Source: SZUA-37 sp964472525
Lineage (GTDB): Bacteria; Pseudomonadota; Gammaproteobacteria; UBA6429; Thiohalophilaceae
Reading direction: 5' to 3'
DNA length: 64,000 bases
NCBI GenBank assembly: GCA_964472525.1
Contig: CAYYLL010000011.1
Coordinates: 14,818-78,817, forward strand
The translations under genes were made by a program, and so were the position numbers. Position 1 is the stretch's first letter; each line of letters begins with the position of its first letter. Shown here in pieces: positions 51,592-61,726 of this stretch. Below the pieces are notes generated by a model. It worked only from the letters and a program-made list of their open reading frames with translations. It did not search any database and was not told the DNA's origin.

Positions 51592-54582
51592 ATGAAGTTA
51601 GGTTTTAGCCATTTGTCAGGACGGTATATTTGGGTAGCCGGGGTTTTTTCACTTACCCTGCTAGGCATTACGTTGTATGCACAAAATCTAGTAACTGATA
51701 CTGCCGAAGATGGCTATGTTGCTATTAAAAAAAATACAAAATTATTGCAATATGTTGGTCGGGTTAAGCAACAAATACAACAAATTGAGCGGAATGTTCT
51801 TAAATACACAACGTATCTGGATGATGAATCCAGGTTTAATATTGAATCAGATTTACACCAGCTACATATTGAGTTGCTAACGCTAGTTCAATTCATCCAT
51901 TTGTCAGGGCAATATAAAATTTCAGCATTGGCTAAAAATAACAATGCTGCGATTAGTATGTTGATTGATAAAATCGAAAAGCTTGATCATAAACCTGAAT
52001 ATGACGAAATAGATGCCTATGTTGACAAACTTATTGTTGAAATTAAATATTTAAAGAAAAACACATATGATTATTTGAATGTGATGAGCGATGTCAAAAC
52101 ACGTTATCCGGCAATGCCATACATACTCGAATTCTTAATGCCCAATAATATTCTGTTTTCTGAAGCGGTTGAATCGGCACTACAGGAAAGCACCATGACC
52201 GACGCACAAATTGGTGAGCTAGATAAAAATCAGTATAAAATTGTGAGTTTGTTTCAATCCATTCGTTATGCTTGGGCACAAAAAATAAGTTGGTTGCGTG
52301 TTGCTATAGCTAATCGAATGGGGGCTTTTGGGGCTCCTCTTATATCAATGAAGAAAAACCTAAAGAATCGAGCTACCTTCGCTGCTATGGTTGAGGTGTT
52401 TTTTAAAAAGCTCGATAACTACAACGACAAAGGATTGCTCGGTTTGCAGCAAGAAGACTCTTTGAAAACAATGCATCGAGCCTCCAAACTTTATGAGTCA
52501 CATTTGAATGAAATTATCGCTGTTTATGTTTCAGATAACTGGCGTTCAGACTTGCCTCTATTAAAAAATATTCTGGAACCTAATTTTGACAAGTTACGAA
52601 AAATTATGACAAGAATTCAAATACTGATTAATCAGGATGCCAATAAGGGCATTACAAAGTCATTACTAACCACTGATTTATTGTCGAGTTTTATCTGGTT
52701 TTTTACCATTACGGTTATTCTGTTATTAGTGGCTTCCTATTTTGTATTTAAGCGCGTTATTCGGGACCCTGTGCTTAAAATAGCCAATGCAATGGATGCT
52801 GAAGCGCGAGGAGAATCCTATAAGCTGAATGCAAAAAATAGTTTGGATGAGATTAAATTATTGGATAAGGCCTTTAACACTATGCGTGATCAGGTGCGTT
52901 CACGTCAGCAACGTTTGGAAGCTATTTTTAGTAATGCTGCCGAGGGCATTATTACCCTTGATGTCGACTGTAAAATTGAGTCTATTAATGAAGCAGGCTT
53001 AAATCTGTTTGGTTTAACTCGGGAAACAAGCATAGATAAAGGCTTGTGCAATTTAATTTATAACTATGAAGAAACGGAGTTATATCAGCTTTTTCATCGA
53101 GATGATTTTGTTGACATCCATTTCGAAGGTGAATTTCAGGCCGTAAATACAAATAAAGAAATATTTCCATTGTCAGTAAAAGTTAGCCAGATGCAACTCG
53201 GCGCAGAAGTTTTATATATTTTAATGGTTGAAGATATTAGCGAACAAAAAGCACTAATGAATAATCTGCAACACGTGGCTGAACATGACGCCTTAACGGG
53301 GCTTTACAATCGCCAGTATTATTCCGATAATCTTGACCGCATTATTGAGTGCGCACACAAGGATAAAACTTTTGATGTTGTGTGCATGTATCTGGATTTA
53401 GACAACTTTAAATATATTAACGACACTTTGGGACATATGGCTGGGGATAGGTTGTTAAAAGAAGTAACTGGATTGCTCCATCATCGAATGCGTAAAAGTG
53501 ACTTGCTAGCACGGATAGGAGGCGATGAGTTTTCTTTTGTATTTTTGGGTATTGAACTTGATAAGGCCGCTAAGCTTGCGAATGAATATCGCAAATGTAT
53601 AAAAGATTATCAATTTATTGAAAATGGCAAAACGTTCAATGTGGGTTGTTCTATTGGTTTGGCTACAATGACTGCATCGATAAAAAATAAAGATGAATTA
53701 TTATCGCGTGCCGATGTGGCTTGTCATGAAGCAAAACGCAAAGGAAAAAACTGTATTCATGTTTATGATGACAGCGATCAACAAGCCGTGGATAGCTTAC
53801 ATGCGGATATGGGATGGTCCAGACGGATTAAAAACGCGATTGAAAATGATAATTTTGTCTTTGCGAAACAAAAAATAGTGAGTACCTCTTTAAACCATGT
53901 TTTTGCTGAAGAATATTTAATTCGAATGTTGGATGATGAGAAACCGGGGCTTATTATGCCTGCTGGTTTTTTAGCTGCGGCTGAACGTTTTGATTTAATG
54001 CCAGAAGTTGATCGTTGGGTTGTACGTCATGCCTTGCAAGCTTATTCGCTAGACGCTGCGTCCAAAAGTAAAACTGAAATGCCGTGTATATCGATTAACC
54101 TTTCAGCTAAATCAGTGGGGCATCCTGAAATTTTCCATGTTATTCGTGAGTCCATTGACGAGTTTGCCATTGAGCCGGCCAAAATTATTTTTGAAATAAC
54201 CGAAGATGTTGCGATCTCGGATTTTCCAAACGCGATTATCTTTTTGAATAAATTACGTGCGATGGGGTGCGCAACTGCATTGGATGATTTTGGCGCGGGT
54301 TACAGTTCTTTTTCATATTTAAAAGAATTTCCTGTGGATTATGTTAAAATAGACGGATCGTTTATTGTAGGAATTGAAAATAATAAGCTTAATTATGCGC
54401 TTGTAAAAGCGATGCACGATGTTTGCGCAACATTAAATAAAAAAACAGTCGTTGAATTTGTTGAAAACCAGCAAGCTCTGGATGTTTTGAAAGAAATTGG
54501 TGTTAACTATGTGCAAGGCTTTTTTATAGCAAAACCTGAATTACTTGAGCAGCCAACTGATATTTCAGCAACAAAAAAATAA
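51592..54582 (+). CDS. Membrane GGDEF/EAL cyclic di-GMP protein
   Basis: About 996 residues. An N-terminal membrane helix (YIWVAGVFSLTLLGITLYA) and a long helical periplasmic sensor are followed by a second helix (IWFFTITVILLLVASYFVF) and HAMP. A PAS domain, a GGDEF domain with intact RIGGDEF (about 641-647) and an EAL domain complete it. The EAL signature reads EYLIR, so the catalytic glutamate is kept while Ala is replaced. DDFGAGYSS and KIDGSF are intact. Both c-di-GMP synthesis and breakdown are possible. I chose ATG 51592; the frame from 51526 adds a basic stretch. It may feed the riboswitch at 34590, but there is no direct link. Confidence 0.9.
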   Translation: MKLGFSHLSGRYIWVAGVFSLTLLGITLYAQNLVTDTAEDGYVAIKKNTKLLQYVGRVKQQIQQIERNVLKYTTYLDDESRFNIESDLHQLHIELLTLVQFIHLSGQYKISALAKNNNAAISMLIDKIEKLDHKPEYDEIDAYVDKLIVEIKYLKKNTYDYLNVMSDVKTRYPAMPYILEFLMPNNILFSEAVESALQESTMTDAQIGELDKNQYKIVSLFQSIRYAWAQKISWLRVAIANRMGAFGAPLISMKKNLKNRATFAAMVEVFFKKLDNYNDKGLLGLQQEDSLKTMHRASKLYESHLNEIIAVYVSDNWRSDLPLLKNILEPNFDKLRKIMTRIQILINQDANKGITKSLLTTDLLSSFIWFFTITVILLLVASYFVFKRVIRDPVLKIANAMDAEARGESYKLNAKNSLDEIKLLDKAFNTMRDQVRSRQQRLEAIFSNAAEGIITLDVDCKIESINEAGLNLFGLTRETSIDKGLCNLIYNYEETELYQLFHRDDFVDIHFEGEFQAVNTNKEIFPLSVKVSQMQLGAEVLYILMVEDISEQKALMNNLQHVAEHDALTGLYNRQYYSDNLDRIIECAHKDKTFDVVCMYLDLDNFKYINDTLGHMAGDRLLKEVTGLLHHRMRKSDLLARIGGDEFSFVFLGIELDKAAKLANEYRKCIKDYQFIENGKTFNVGCSIGLATMTASIKNKDELLSRADVACHEAKRKGKNCIHVYDDSDQQAVDSLHADMGWSRRIKNAIENDNFVFAKQKIVSTSLNHVFAEEYLIRMLDDEKPGLIMPAGFLAAAERFDLMPEVDRWVVRHALQAYSLDAASKSKTEMPCISINLSAKSVGHPEIFHVIRESIDEFAIEPAKIIFEITEDVAISDFPNAIIFLNKLRAMGCATALDDFGAGYSSFSYLKEFPVDYVKIDGSFIVGIENNKLNYALVKAMHDVCATLNKKTVVEFVENQQALDVLKEIGVNYVQGFFIAKPELLEQPTDISATKK

Positions 54583-54654
54583 CTCGTTTACTTAATTGAA
54601 GTCCTTGCTCAATAGCGAGAAACAGCCTCTATCACTTTATTTGAGATACTAATC

Positions 54655-56904
54655 ATGCCCGATTCTAAATGTAAGTCTAAAACGAATACCCGAATTATCT
54701 ATACCGAAACCGATGAAGCGCCGGCTTTAGCCACACAGTCCTTGTTACCTATTGTTAAGGCTTTTACCCGAGCGGCAGGTGTTGATGTTGAAACTCGCGA
54801 TATTTCGCTAGCATCACGTATTCTGGCTAATTTCCCTGATAGTTTAACAGCTGAACAGCAACAGGTGGATGCGCTTGCTGAACTGGGTGAACTGGCTAAA
54901 ACACCGGATGCCAATATAATTAAACTACCTAATATTAGTGCTTCGGTTCCCCAGTTAAAGGCAGCCATTAAAGAATTGCAATCTGCCGGTTATTCCATTC
55001 CATCTTTCCCCGAAGATCCTGCAACCGATGAAGAAAAGACAATTAAAATGCGTTATGCGAAGGTATTAGGCAGTGCGGTTAATCCGGTATTACGAGAGGG
55101 TAATTCAGACAGACGCGTAGCCGCGCCGGTAAAAGAATATGCCAAGAAACATCCCCATTCAATGGGGGTTTGGTCGAGTAATTCAAAGTCTCATGTGGCT
55201 TCGATGTCGGAGGGCGATTTTTATTCTAGTGAAAAATCCGTTGTGATTAAAACAGCCGGCGATGTCAAAATTGAGTTAGTCACAGACGATGGCCAAACCC
55301 AAGTTTTAAAAGAAAAAACGCCTGTTCTTGTGAGTGAGGTTATCGATGCTACGGTGATGAACGTCAACGCACTACGTCACTTTTTTGAAGCGGCCATGCA
55401 GGATGCAAAAACAGAAGAGGTGTTGTTATCGTTGCATATGAAGGCCACCATGATGAAAGTGTCGGACCCGATTATCTTCGGTCATGCAGTTAATGTTTAT
55501 TATAAAGACGTCTTTGAAAAGTATGCTGTCACGTTTGAAAAGTTAGGCGTGGATACCCGTAATGGTTTAGGTGATGTCTACGCAAAAATTACTGAACTTA
55601 GCGACAGTGAGCGTATGCAAATTGAAGCGGACATTCAGGCTGTCTACAAAACGCGCCCAGAGTTGGCGATGGTTAATTCCGATAAAGGTATCACCAACCT
55701 GCATGTGCCCAGTGACGTGATTATTGATGCTTCGATGCCCGCCGCCATCCGTTCATCTGGACAAATGTGGGGTGTTGACGGCAAGCTGCATGATACTAAG
55801 GCCATGATCCCGGATCGAGCTTATGCAGGTATTTATCAGGCAACAATTGATTTTTGCAAGGAAAATGGCGCCTTCAATGTAACAACAATGGGAAGTGTCA
55901 GTAATGTGGGTCTAATGGCACAAAAAGCAGAAGAATATGGCTCACACGATAAAACGTTTGAAATACCAGCCAATGGCATCGTGCGTGTCACCGATGCGGC
56001 GGGGGTTACATTAATGGAACATAAGGTTGAGCAGGGTGATATATGGAGGATGTGCCAGACAAAAGATTTACCCATTCAAGACTGGGTGAAGCTTGCGGTT
56101 AACCGTGCGCGGCTAACCGGATTGCCTGCCATCTTCTGGCTTGATGAGCAACGCGCTCATGATGCAAACCTGATGACCAAAGTTGAAACTTATTTAAAAG
56201 ATCATGATACCAAAGGATTAGACATTAAAATTATGTCACCCTTTGACGCCACCTTGTATACATTGGAACGTGTTAAATCCGGTGAAGATACCATTTCAGT
56301 GAGTGGTAACGTCTTGCGTGATTACTTAACCGATTTATTTCCAATTTTAGAATTGGGTACCAGTGCAAAAATGTTATCGATTGTTCCCTTGCTTGCCGGT
56401 GGTGGGTTATTTGAAACTGGTGCAGGTGGTTCTGCGCCTAAACATGTCGAACAATTATTAAAAGAAAATCATTTGCGTTGGGATTCACTGGGTGAGTTTT
56501 TAGCCTTGGCGGTATCATTGGAAGATATGGCCGAAAAAACAAACAGTGCAAAAATTAAAGTATTAGCAGAGGCTTTAAATAAAGCCAATAGTCAGTTTTT
56601 AAATACCAACAAGTCACCTTCGAGAAAAGTTGGAGAGTTAGATACGCGTGGTAGCCATTTTTATTTAGCCTTGTACTGGGCGCAATCGTTAGCTGAACAA
56701 AATGATAACGATCATTTAAAAGAAATTTTTACGCCCGTTGCTGTGCAACTTACCGAGGGTGAAATAAAGATTATTGAAGAGCTTATTAGTGTGCAAGGTA
56801 CGACCGTTGATTATGGCGGGTACTATCTTCCAAACAAGGAACTCGTTTCACAGGTTATGCGTGCCAGTGCAACCTTGAACACGGTGATTGACGCTTTAAA
56901 TTAA
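54655..56904 (+). CDS. icd: Monomeric NADP-dependent isocitrate dehydrogenase
   Basis: 749 residues, the size of the monomeric IDH family rather than the dimeric 420-residue type. It oxidises isocitrate to 2-oxoglutarate with NADP. The N-terminal IIYTETDEAPALATQSLLPIV, the NSDKGITNLHVPSDVIIDASMPA block and GSAPKHVEQL are characteristic. The start ATG is at 54655. A strong terminator follows. Its location beside rluE parallels icd in E. coli, although it is a non-homologous enzyme. Confidence 0.96.
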   Translation: MPDSKCKSKTNTRIIYTETDEAPALATQSLLPIVKAFTRAAGVDVETRDISLASRILANFPDSLTAEQQQVDALAELGELAKTPDANIIKLPNISASVPQLKAAIKELQSAGYSIPSFPEDPATDEEKTIKMRYAKVLGSAVNPVLREGNSDRRVAAPVKEYAKKHPHSMGVWSSNSKSHVASMSEGDFYSSEKSVVIKTAGDVKIELVTDDGQTQVLKEKTPVLVSEVIDATVMNVNALRHFFEAAMQDAKTEEVLLSLHMKATMMKVSDPIIFGHAVNVYYKDVFEKYAVTFEKLGVDTRNGLGDVYAKITELSDSERMQIEADIQAVYKTRPELAMVNSDKGITNLHVPSDVIIDASMPAAIRSSGQMWGVDGKLHDTKAMIPDRAYAGIYQATIDFCKENGAFNVTTMGSVSNVGLMAQKAEEYGSHDKTFEIPANGIVRVTDAAGVTLMEHKVEQGDIWRMCQTKDLPIQDWVKLAVNRARLTGLPAIFWLDEQRAHDANLMTKVETYLKDHDTKGLDIKIMSPFDATLYTLERVKSGEDTISVSGNVLRDYLTDLFPILELGTSAKMLSIVPLLAGGGLFETGAGGSAPKHVEQLLKENHLRWDSLGEFLALAVSLEDMAEKTNSAKIKVLAEALNKANSQFLNTNKSPSRKVGELDTRGSHFYLALYWAQSLAEQNDNDHLKEIFTPVAVQLTEGEIKIIEELISVQGTTVDYGGYYLPNKELVSQVMRASATLNTVIDALN

Positions 56905-56934
56905 GCTAGACTTTTGCTTTGAGTTGATAGTAAA

Positions 56935-56985
56935 AAAAGGCATTCACCTCTCAGATAATAGGAGAGGGTGAACGCCTTTTATTTT
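56935..56985. terminator. Bidirectional terminator between icd and csp
   Basis: Arms 56935-56952 and 56962-56980 pair over about 17 bases (GGCATTCACC-TCTC with GAGAGGGTGAACGCC, one bulge and one wobble), flanked by A and T runs. It lies between convergent icd and the cold-shock gene. Confidence 0.85.
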
Positions 56986-57004
56986 TACGATAATGGGTAC
57001 TAAT

Positions 57005-57241
57005 TTAATGCGCTGTTTCAGTATCGTCTGGATTACTACCTGCGGCTGTAATTTCAATTGCATGCAGGCCTTTGGGGCCTTCCGTACATTTAAATTCAAC
57101 CGGTTGACCTTTTTTTAAGGTCTTGTAGCCTTCCATTTCAATCGCTGAAAAATGTGCAAAGATATCATCTCCACCTTCTTCTGGTGCAATGAACCCATAT
57201 CCTTTGGAATTACTAAACCACTTAACGACTCCTGTAGACAT
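57005..57241 (-). CDS. Cold-shock domain protein
   Basis: 78 residues with RNA-binding motifs KGYGFI (RNP1) and DIFAHF (RNP2), like CspA/CspD. It binds single-stranded nucleic acid and melts RNA structure. GGAGG lies just upstream of ATG 57241. The roughly 200-base region before it, shared with divergent clpS, could carry the long leader typical of csp genes. Position beside clpS is typical of cspD, but the C-terminal tail (GSNPDDTETAH) is not diagnostic. Confidence 0.93.
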   Translation of the reverse strand: MSTGVVKWFSNSKGYGFIAPEEGGDDIFAHFSAIEMEGYKTLKKGQPVEFKCTEGPKGLHAIEITAAGSNPDDTETAH

Positions 57242-57443
57242 GCCTCCGAACCTCCTTGATATTCTACGTTAACTTATTGATAGTACAGATTTTATTAATC
57301 AGTGCTCAACCGATTAAAACAACAGTTACAGGCCTATCAAGCCTAACTATAGCTACTTTTTAGAAATTTTCAGTATTTTATTGGAAATTTTGTGTTTTTT
57401 TACTATGTAGAAAGGATAGCGCTATTTAAGGTAAGATTAATAT

Positions 57444-57773
57444 ATGACCGATCATAAAGAAAATTCGTACGACGACGACACCGGCCTTGCAGTCGAAATA
57501 GCTAAACCTGAAATAAAACATCCACCAATGTTTAAAGTTTTGCTGATAAATGACGATTATACTCCTATGGAGTTTGTTGTTCATGTATTAGAAACTTTTT
57601 TTGCAATGGACCGTCCAACTGCTACACATATCATGCTTAATGTGCATAGCAAGGGGAAAGGGTTATGTGGAGTCTTTACCCGTGATGTTGCAGAAACTAA
57701 AGTAGCACAGGTGAACGACTATTCTCGTCAGCATGAGCACCCATTGTTGTGCACAATGGAAGTCGACAGTTAA
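57444..57773 (+). CDS. clpS: ATP-dependent Clp protease adaptor ClpS
   Basis: 109 residues. It binds N-degrons (Leu, Phe, Tyr, Trp) and delivers substrates to ClpAP. The core LLINDDYTPMEFVVHVLETFF contains the ligand pocket residues (NDDYT, M). The flexible acidic N-terminus is as in the family. It precedes clpA by 12 bases. Confidence 0.96.
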   Translation: MTDHKENSYDDDTGLAVEIAKPEIKHPPMFKVLLINDDYTPMEFVVHVLETFFAMDRPTATHIMLNVHSKGKGLCGVFTRDVAETKVAQVNDYSRQHEHPLLCTMEVDS

Positions 57774-57785
57774 GAGGTTTTTGTC

Positions 57786-60047
57786 ATGTTAAGTAGAGAG
57801 TTAGAAGATTCGTTAAACGGTGCGTTTAAAACCGCACGTAACCAAAACCATGAATTTATGACAGTGGAGCATTTGCTACTGGCATTAATGTCCAATGAGG
57901 GCGTTATTGAAGTACTGGCAGCCTGTGGAGCTGATTTAGAGCGCTTACAAAAGGATCTAACGGCTTTCCTAGATGAAACCACGCCTTTGTTACCGCCAGA
58001 CGATGAACGTGATACTCAGCCAACACTCGGCTTTCAGCGGGTATTACAACGTGCCGTGTTTCATGTGCAATCTTCAGGCAAACAGGAAGTCAATGGCCTG
58101 AATGTGTTGGTTGCCATTTTTAGTGAGCAGGAATCTCAAGCCGTTTATTTTCTTAAAAAACAGGATATTTCTCGACTGGAAATTGTCAATTATATCTCAC
58201 ACGGTATTTCAAAAATCGAGGGGCCATCTCCTGCGCATGATGATGCCGTTGCAGACGAAGAACCGGCTGAAGAAGCCGCAACAACAGCATTAGAACAGTT
58301 TGCTGCGAATTTGAATGAGCTTGCGACTGCTGGCAAAATTGACCCATTAATTGGGCGTAAATACGAAGTCGAACGCACCGTGCAAATTTTGTGTCGCCGG
58401 CGTAAAAATAACCCTTTATTTGTAGGCGATGCCGGTGTTGGCAAAACCGCATTAGCAGAAGGTTTGGCTAAACGCATTGTTGACGGTGACGTGCCCGATG
58501 TTTTAAAAGATTTTATTATTTACTCGCTAGATTTAGGCTCCTTGCTTGCAGGGACTAAATACAGGGGTGACTTTGAGAAACGCCTTAAAGCTGTTCTTAA
58601 ACAACTTAAAGCCGAAGAAAATGCAGTATTATTTATTGATGAAATCCACACTATTATTGGTGCGGGTGCGGCTTCTGGCGGTGCAATGGATGCGTCTAAT
58701 CTGTTAAAACCTGTCTTGGCCACCAGTGAATTAAAATGTATTGGTTCAACCACCTACCAGGAATACCGTGGTATTTTTGAAAAAGACCGTGCCTTAGCGC
58801 GTCGTTTTCAAAAGGTGGATGTGGCCGAACCTTCAGTTGATGAATGTGTGCAAATTCTTAATGGCCTAAAAAGCCGTTTTGAAGATCATCATCATGTACG
58901 CTATACCCATCAAGCACTTCGCAGCGCAGCCGAGCTGTCGGAACGTTATATCAATGACAAACACCTCCCTGATAAAGCCATTGACGTGATTGATGAAGCG
59001 GGCGCTAGTCAAATTTTATTGCCTCCATCAAAACGTAAAAAAACCATCGGTGTTAAAGACATTGAAGCGATTGTGGCAAAAATTGCCCGTATTCCGGCCA
59101 AGTCGGTTTCCAGTGACGACAAAGAAGTCTTACGTAGTCTGGATAACAATCTGAAACTAGTTATTTATGGTCAAGACGATGCGGTTGACAGTTTATCCAG
59201 TGCGATTAAACTAGCTCGCTCTGGTTTAGCTGATTCTGAAAAACCGATTGCCTCTTTCTTGTTTGCCGGGCCAACTGGTGTGGGTAAAACAGAAGTGACC
59301 CGACAGCTGGCTCGTATTTTAGGCATTGAACTGATTCGTTTTGATATGTCTGAATACATGGAACAACATACCGTATCGCGTTTAATCGGTGCGCCTCCGG
59401 GTTACGTGGGTTTTGATCAGGGCGGTTTGTTAACCGAAGCGGTCAATAAAAATCCACATGCGGTTTTATTGTTGGATGAAATCGAAAAAGCGCATCCAGA
59501 TGTGTTTAATCTGTTATTGCAAGTGATGGATCATGGCACCTTAACGGATAACAATGGTCGCAAGGCTGATTTCCGTAATGTTATTTTTGTAATGACCACC
59601 AATGCCGGAGCCGATCGTTTAAACAGAAGCTCTATTGGTTTCCAAACTCAAGATCATTCAAGTGATGCAATGGAAACCATTAAAAAAGTGTTTACACCCG
59701 AATTTAGAAACCGTTTAGACAGCATCATCCAGTTTAATCCACTTGGCCCAGATATGATTGGTCGCGTGGTCGACAAGTTTATCTTTGAATTTGAGGCTCA
59801 ACTGGAAGAAAAAGATGTGAGTTTAACCGTGGACGATGAAGCGCGTACTTGGATTGCCATAAAAGGGTATGACCCTAAAATGGGCGCCCGTCCAATGACA
59901 CGTATTATTCAACAATATGTTAAAAAGCCAATGGCCGAAGAGTTATTATTTGGTGAATTAACACATGGTGGTTCGATTCATATCCATGTGGAAAACGATG
60001 AGCTGGCGTTTAAAGTAACGTCCAAAGAAAAAGCGACAGTCAGTTAG
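57786..60047 (+). CDS. clpA: ATP-dependent Clp protease ATP-binding subunit ClpA
   Basis: 753 residues: an N-terminal ClpS-binding repeat domain (1-145), then two AAA+ modules with Walker A GDAGVGKT and GPTGVGKT, and Walker B LFIDEIH and LLLDEIE. It unfolds ClpS-delivered substrates for ClpP. ClpP is not in the window. In an operon with clpS. It ends in a terminator-like stem at 60030-60061. Confidence 0.97.
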   Translation: MLSRELEDSLNGAFKTARNQNHEFMTVEHLLLALMSNEGVIEVLAACGADLERLQKDLTAFLDETTPLLPPDDERDTQPTLGFQRVLQRAVFHVQSSGKQEVNGLNVLVAIFSEQESQAVYFLKKQDISRLEIVNYISHGISKIEGPSPAHDDAVADEEPAEEAATTALEQFAANLNELATAGKIDPLIGRKYEVERTVQILCRRRKNNPLFVGDAGVGKTALAEGLAKRIVDGDVPDVLKDFIIYSLDLGSLLAGTKYRGDFEKRLKAVLKQLKAEENAVLFIDEIHTIIGAGAASGGAMDASNLLKPVLATSELKCIGSTTYQEYRGIFEKDRALARRFQKVDVAEPSVDECVQILNGLKSRFEDHHHVRYTHQALRSAAELSERYINDKHLPDKAIDVIDEAGASQILLPPSKRKKTIGVKDIEAIVAKIARIPAKSVSSDDKEVLRSLDNNLKLVIYGQDDAVDSLSSAIKLARSGLADSEKPIASFLFAGPTGVGKTEVTRQLARILGIELIRFDMSEYMEQHTVSRLIGAPPGYVGFDQGGLLTEAVNKNPHAVLLLDEIEKAHPDVFNLLLQVMDHGTLTDNNGRKADFRNVIFVMTTNAGADRLNRSSIGFQTQDHSSDAMETIKKVFTPEFRNRLDSIIQFNPLGPDMIGRVVDKFIFEFEAQLEEKDVSLTVDDEARTWIAIKGYDPKMGARPMTRIIQQYVKKPMAEELLFGELTHGGSIHIHVENDELAFKVTSKEKATVS

Positions 60048-60061
60048 ATAACAGTCGCTTT
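60030..60061. terminator. Terminator-like stem at the end of clpA
   Basis: AAAGCGAC (60030-60037) and GTCGCTTT (60054-60061) pair over eight bases, with a 16-base loop containing the clpA stop, followed by AAAATTTTA. A second stem, AACGAGA / TCTCGTT (60075-60094), lies between clpA and convergent infA. Confidence 0.55.
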
Positions 60062-60099
60062 AAAATTTTATATCAACGAGAAAGGAATCTCGTTATTAA

Positions 60100-60318
60100 T
60101 TAACGTCCGCGGAAAGTAATACGACCTTTATTTAAGTCATACGGTGTCAGTTGAACCGTCACAACATCACCAGTAAGGATACGAATATAATTCTTACGCA
60201 TTTTCCCTGAAATATGCGCCGTTACAATATGCCCATTTTCAAGCTCAACCCGAAACATGGTATTGGGCAGGGTATCAATTACCGTGCCTTCCATTTCAAT
60301 GTGTTCTTCTTTTGCCAT
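60100..60318 (-). CDS. infA: Translation initiation factor IF-1
   Basis: 72 residues, the standard IF-1 length, one S1/OB-fold domain (MEGTVIDTLPNTMFRVELENGHIVTAHISGKMRKN, abridged). It binds the 30S A site. Convergent with clpA. AAGG lies upstream of ATG 60318. Its place next to clpA and aat is standard in Gammaproteobacteria. Confidence 0.97.
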   Translation of the reverse strand: MAKEEHIEMEGTVIDTLPNTMFRVELENGHIVTAHISGKMRKNYIRILTGDVVTVQLTPYDLNKGRITFRGR

Positions 60319-60519
60319 ACCAACCTTACTTCAATCTATTCAATAAGCGCGCAATAATGCCCTAAAACCGTTAACTTATCAAAGATGAAAGCGACTTTTT
60401 ATGAAAAACTTTTGTAAAGTGAGTATTTTAGCTGGAATTGAGCCGAAATTAAGCGAATAAGTCGTAAAGGCCCGTAGCAAGACCGACCCCGTTATTTTCA
60501 CCGAACCCAAATCAATGGC

Positions 60520-60575
60520 ATCAATGGATCAGACTCGATTGATTTAACCTTGTAAACAAAATAAAAATTAACGGA
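60520..60575 (+). repeat. Left copy of a direct repeat flanking a lipoprotein gene
   Basis: About 56 bases that recur at 61225-61281 with a handful of mismatches. Shared landmarks are ATCAATGG, GACTCGATTGATTT, TGTAAACAAAATAAAAATTAA and GGA. It lies in the 359-base gap between infA and the lipoprotein gene, which otherwise shows no gene. The sequence is reminiscent of ends found around small transposable units, but I see no transposase. Confidence 0.75.
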
Positions 60576-60677
60576 ATACTGATAACTTAACATCAGTAAA
60601 TGGTGGGTATAGTGGCTTAGTTGATAGAGGCGATTACCTTGAATGAGCAAAATTCTTTCTTTTATGTAAGGTTGGTT

Positions 60678-61223
60678 ATGAGATTTTTAACTTTTTTTCT
60701 TATTTTTGTTTTTTCTGCCTGCACAAATGCAACTGAAAAAGGCAAAGAGGCAGTTGTAGTGGATACCTGCGATATTTTCTTTAAAGATCTAGGCCCATGT
60801 GTTTATAAAGCAATCACGGTTAATATCGAAGTTAAAAAAATAGCTAATGATGAAAAGTTATTGAAAACGCTTGCTGTTGTGAATGAGGGTAAAACATATT
60901 CATTACAGATTGTCAGTGGTACCTCAATGCTTGATGGTGATAGAGGATATGTTTCTTTCGCTGATATTAATTTTGATGGATACCCAGATATAGCAATTAC
61001 GACATCATTTGGTCTGGCTAATTTATACCTTGATTACTGGGTGTATGATTTACATAGTCATAAATATAAATATATTGGTAATCATGCGGAATTTGAGTTA
61101 AATACAAAGCTGAAAACACTCAGTAACGTAATAAAAGTTAATGCTGCGAAATATGAAAATAATACGTATTTTTGGAAAGGTTATAATTTAATTAAGAAAG
61201 AATTAAATTATAATTCTAACTAG
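60678..61223 (+). CDS. Putative lipoprotein with FG-GAP/VCBS-like segment
   Basis: 181 residues: a lipoprotein signal (FLTFFLIFVFSAC), then a small beta-rich domain containing DINFDGYPDIAITTSFG, a calcium-binding FG-GAP/VCBS-like motif. Two cysteines lie near residues 40-50. ATG 60678 follows AAGG at seven bases; the frame from 60621 has no signal. The base composition is more AT-rich than that of neighbours and the gene is boxed by direct repeats, suggesting recent acquisition. The function is unknown. Confidence 0.7.
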   Translation: MRFLTFFLIFVFSACTNATEKGKEAVVVDTCDIFFKDLGPCVYKAITVNIEVKKIANDEKLLKTLAVVNEGKTYSLQIVSGTSMLDGDRGYVSFADINFDGYPDIAITTSFGLANLYLDYWVYDLHSHKYKYIGNHAEFELNTKLKTLSNVIKVNAAKYENNTYFWKGYNLIKKELNYNSN

Positions 61224-61224
61224 A

Positions 61225-61281
61225 ATCAATGGGAGCCGACTCGATTGATTTGACCCTGTAAACAAAATAAAAATTAATGGA
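61225..61281 (+). repeat. Right copy of the direct repeat flanking the lipoprotein gene
   Basis: About 57 bases matching 60520-60575. It begins two bases after the lipoprotein gene's stop. Beyond it, ATTGATAAAATATCAG partly matches ACTGATAACTTAACATCAG in the left copy, so similarity extends further at lower identity. Confidence 0.75.
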
Positions 61282-61340
61282 TCATTGATAAAATATCAGC
61301 GAGTGAGTACTGTGATAAAAGCATGGGGCAACGTAGCCCC

Positions 61341-61577
61341 TTAAACCACCTTCGCGTGCTTCCATTCAACCGAAGACCAAGCCAAATGGGGTTGGCAAGC
61401 GTCATCGGCAAGCACAATTTCCATGCCTAAAAATCGGGTGAGCGCATCAAGGCCTCTTATTTCTGAAAGGGCACCTTGTAACGTTTTAAAGTGTTGTGGG
61501 TTAATATAGAGAACATTGGGGCGATAACCATGTTCATTTTCAAACTGGTTGGCGATTTGAATTAAGAAACTTAACAT
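61341..61577 (-). CDS. Small conserved-looking hypothetical protein
   Basis: 78 residues, soluble (MLSFLIQIANQFENEHGYRP, then NVLYINPQHFKTLQG and LGMEIVLADDACQPHLAW). ATG 61577 has GGAGG at six bases; the longer frame to 61616 is unlikely. It lies between the repeat-boxed lipoprotein gene and bpt. I do not recognise the family. Confidence 0.65.
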   Translation of the reverse strand: MLSFLIQIANQFENEHGYRPNVLYINPQHFKTLQGALSEIRGLDALTRFLGMEIVLADDACQPHLAWSSVEWKHAKVV

Positions 61578-61726
61578 ATCGATTCCTCCAATATTGGGGG
61601 TGGAACGGGATCCCACCCTGACTATTTTACGGTGATGCTGCTTTCTTTAATTATCGGCCTCATTTGCTTAATGTTTAACTTCTTGTAGTACATATACTTA
61701 AAAAATAATGAATACTGTTATTTGTA

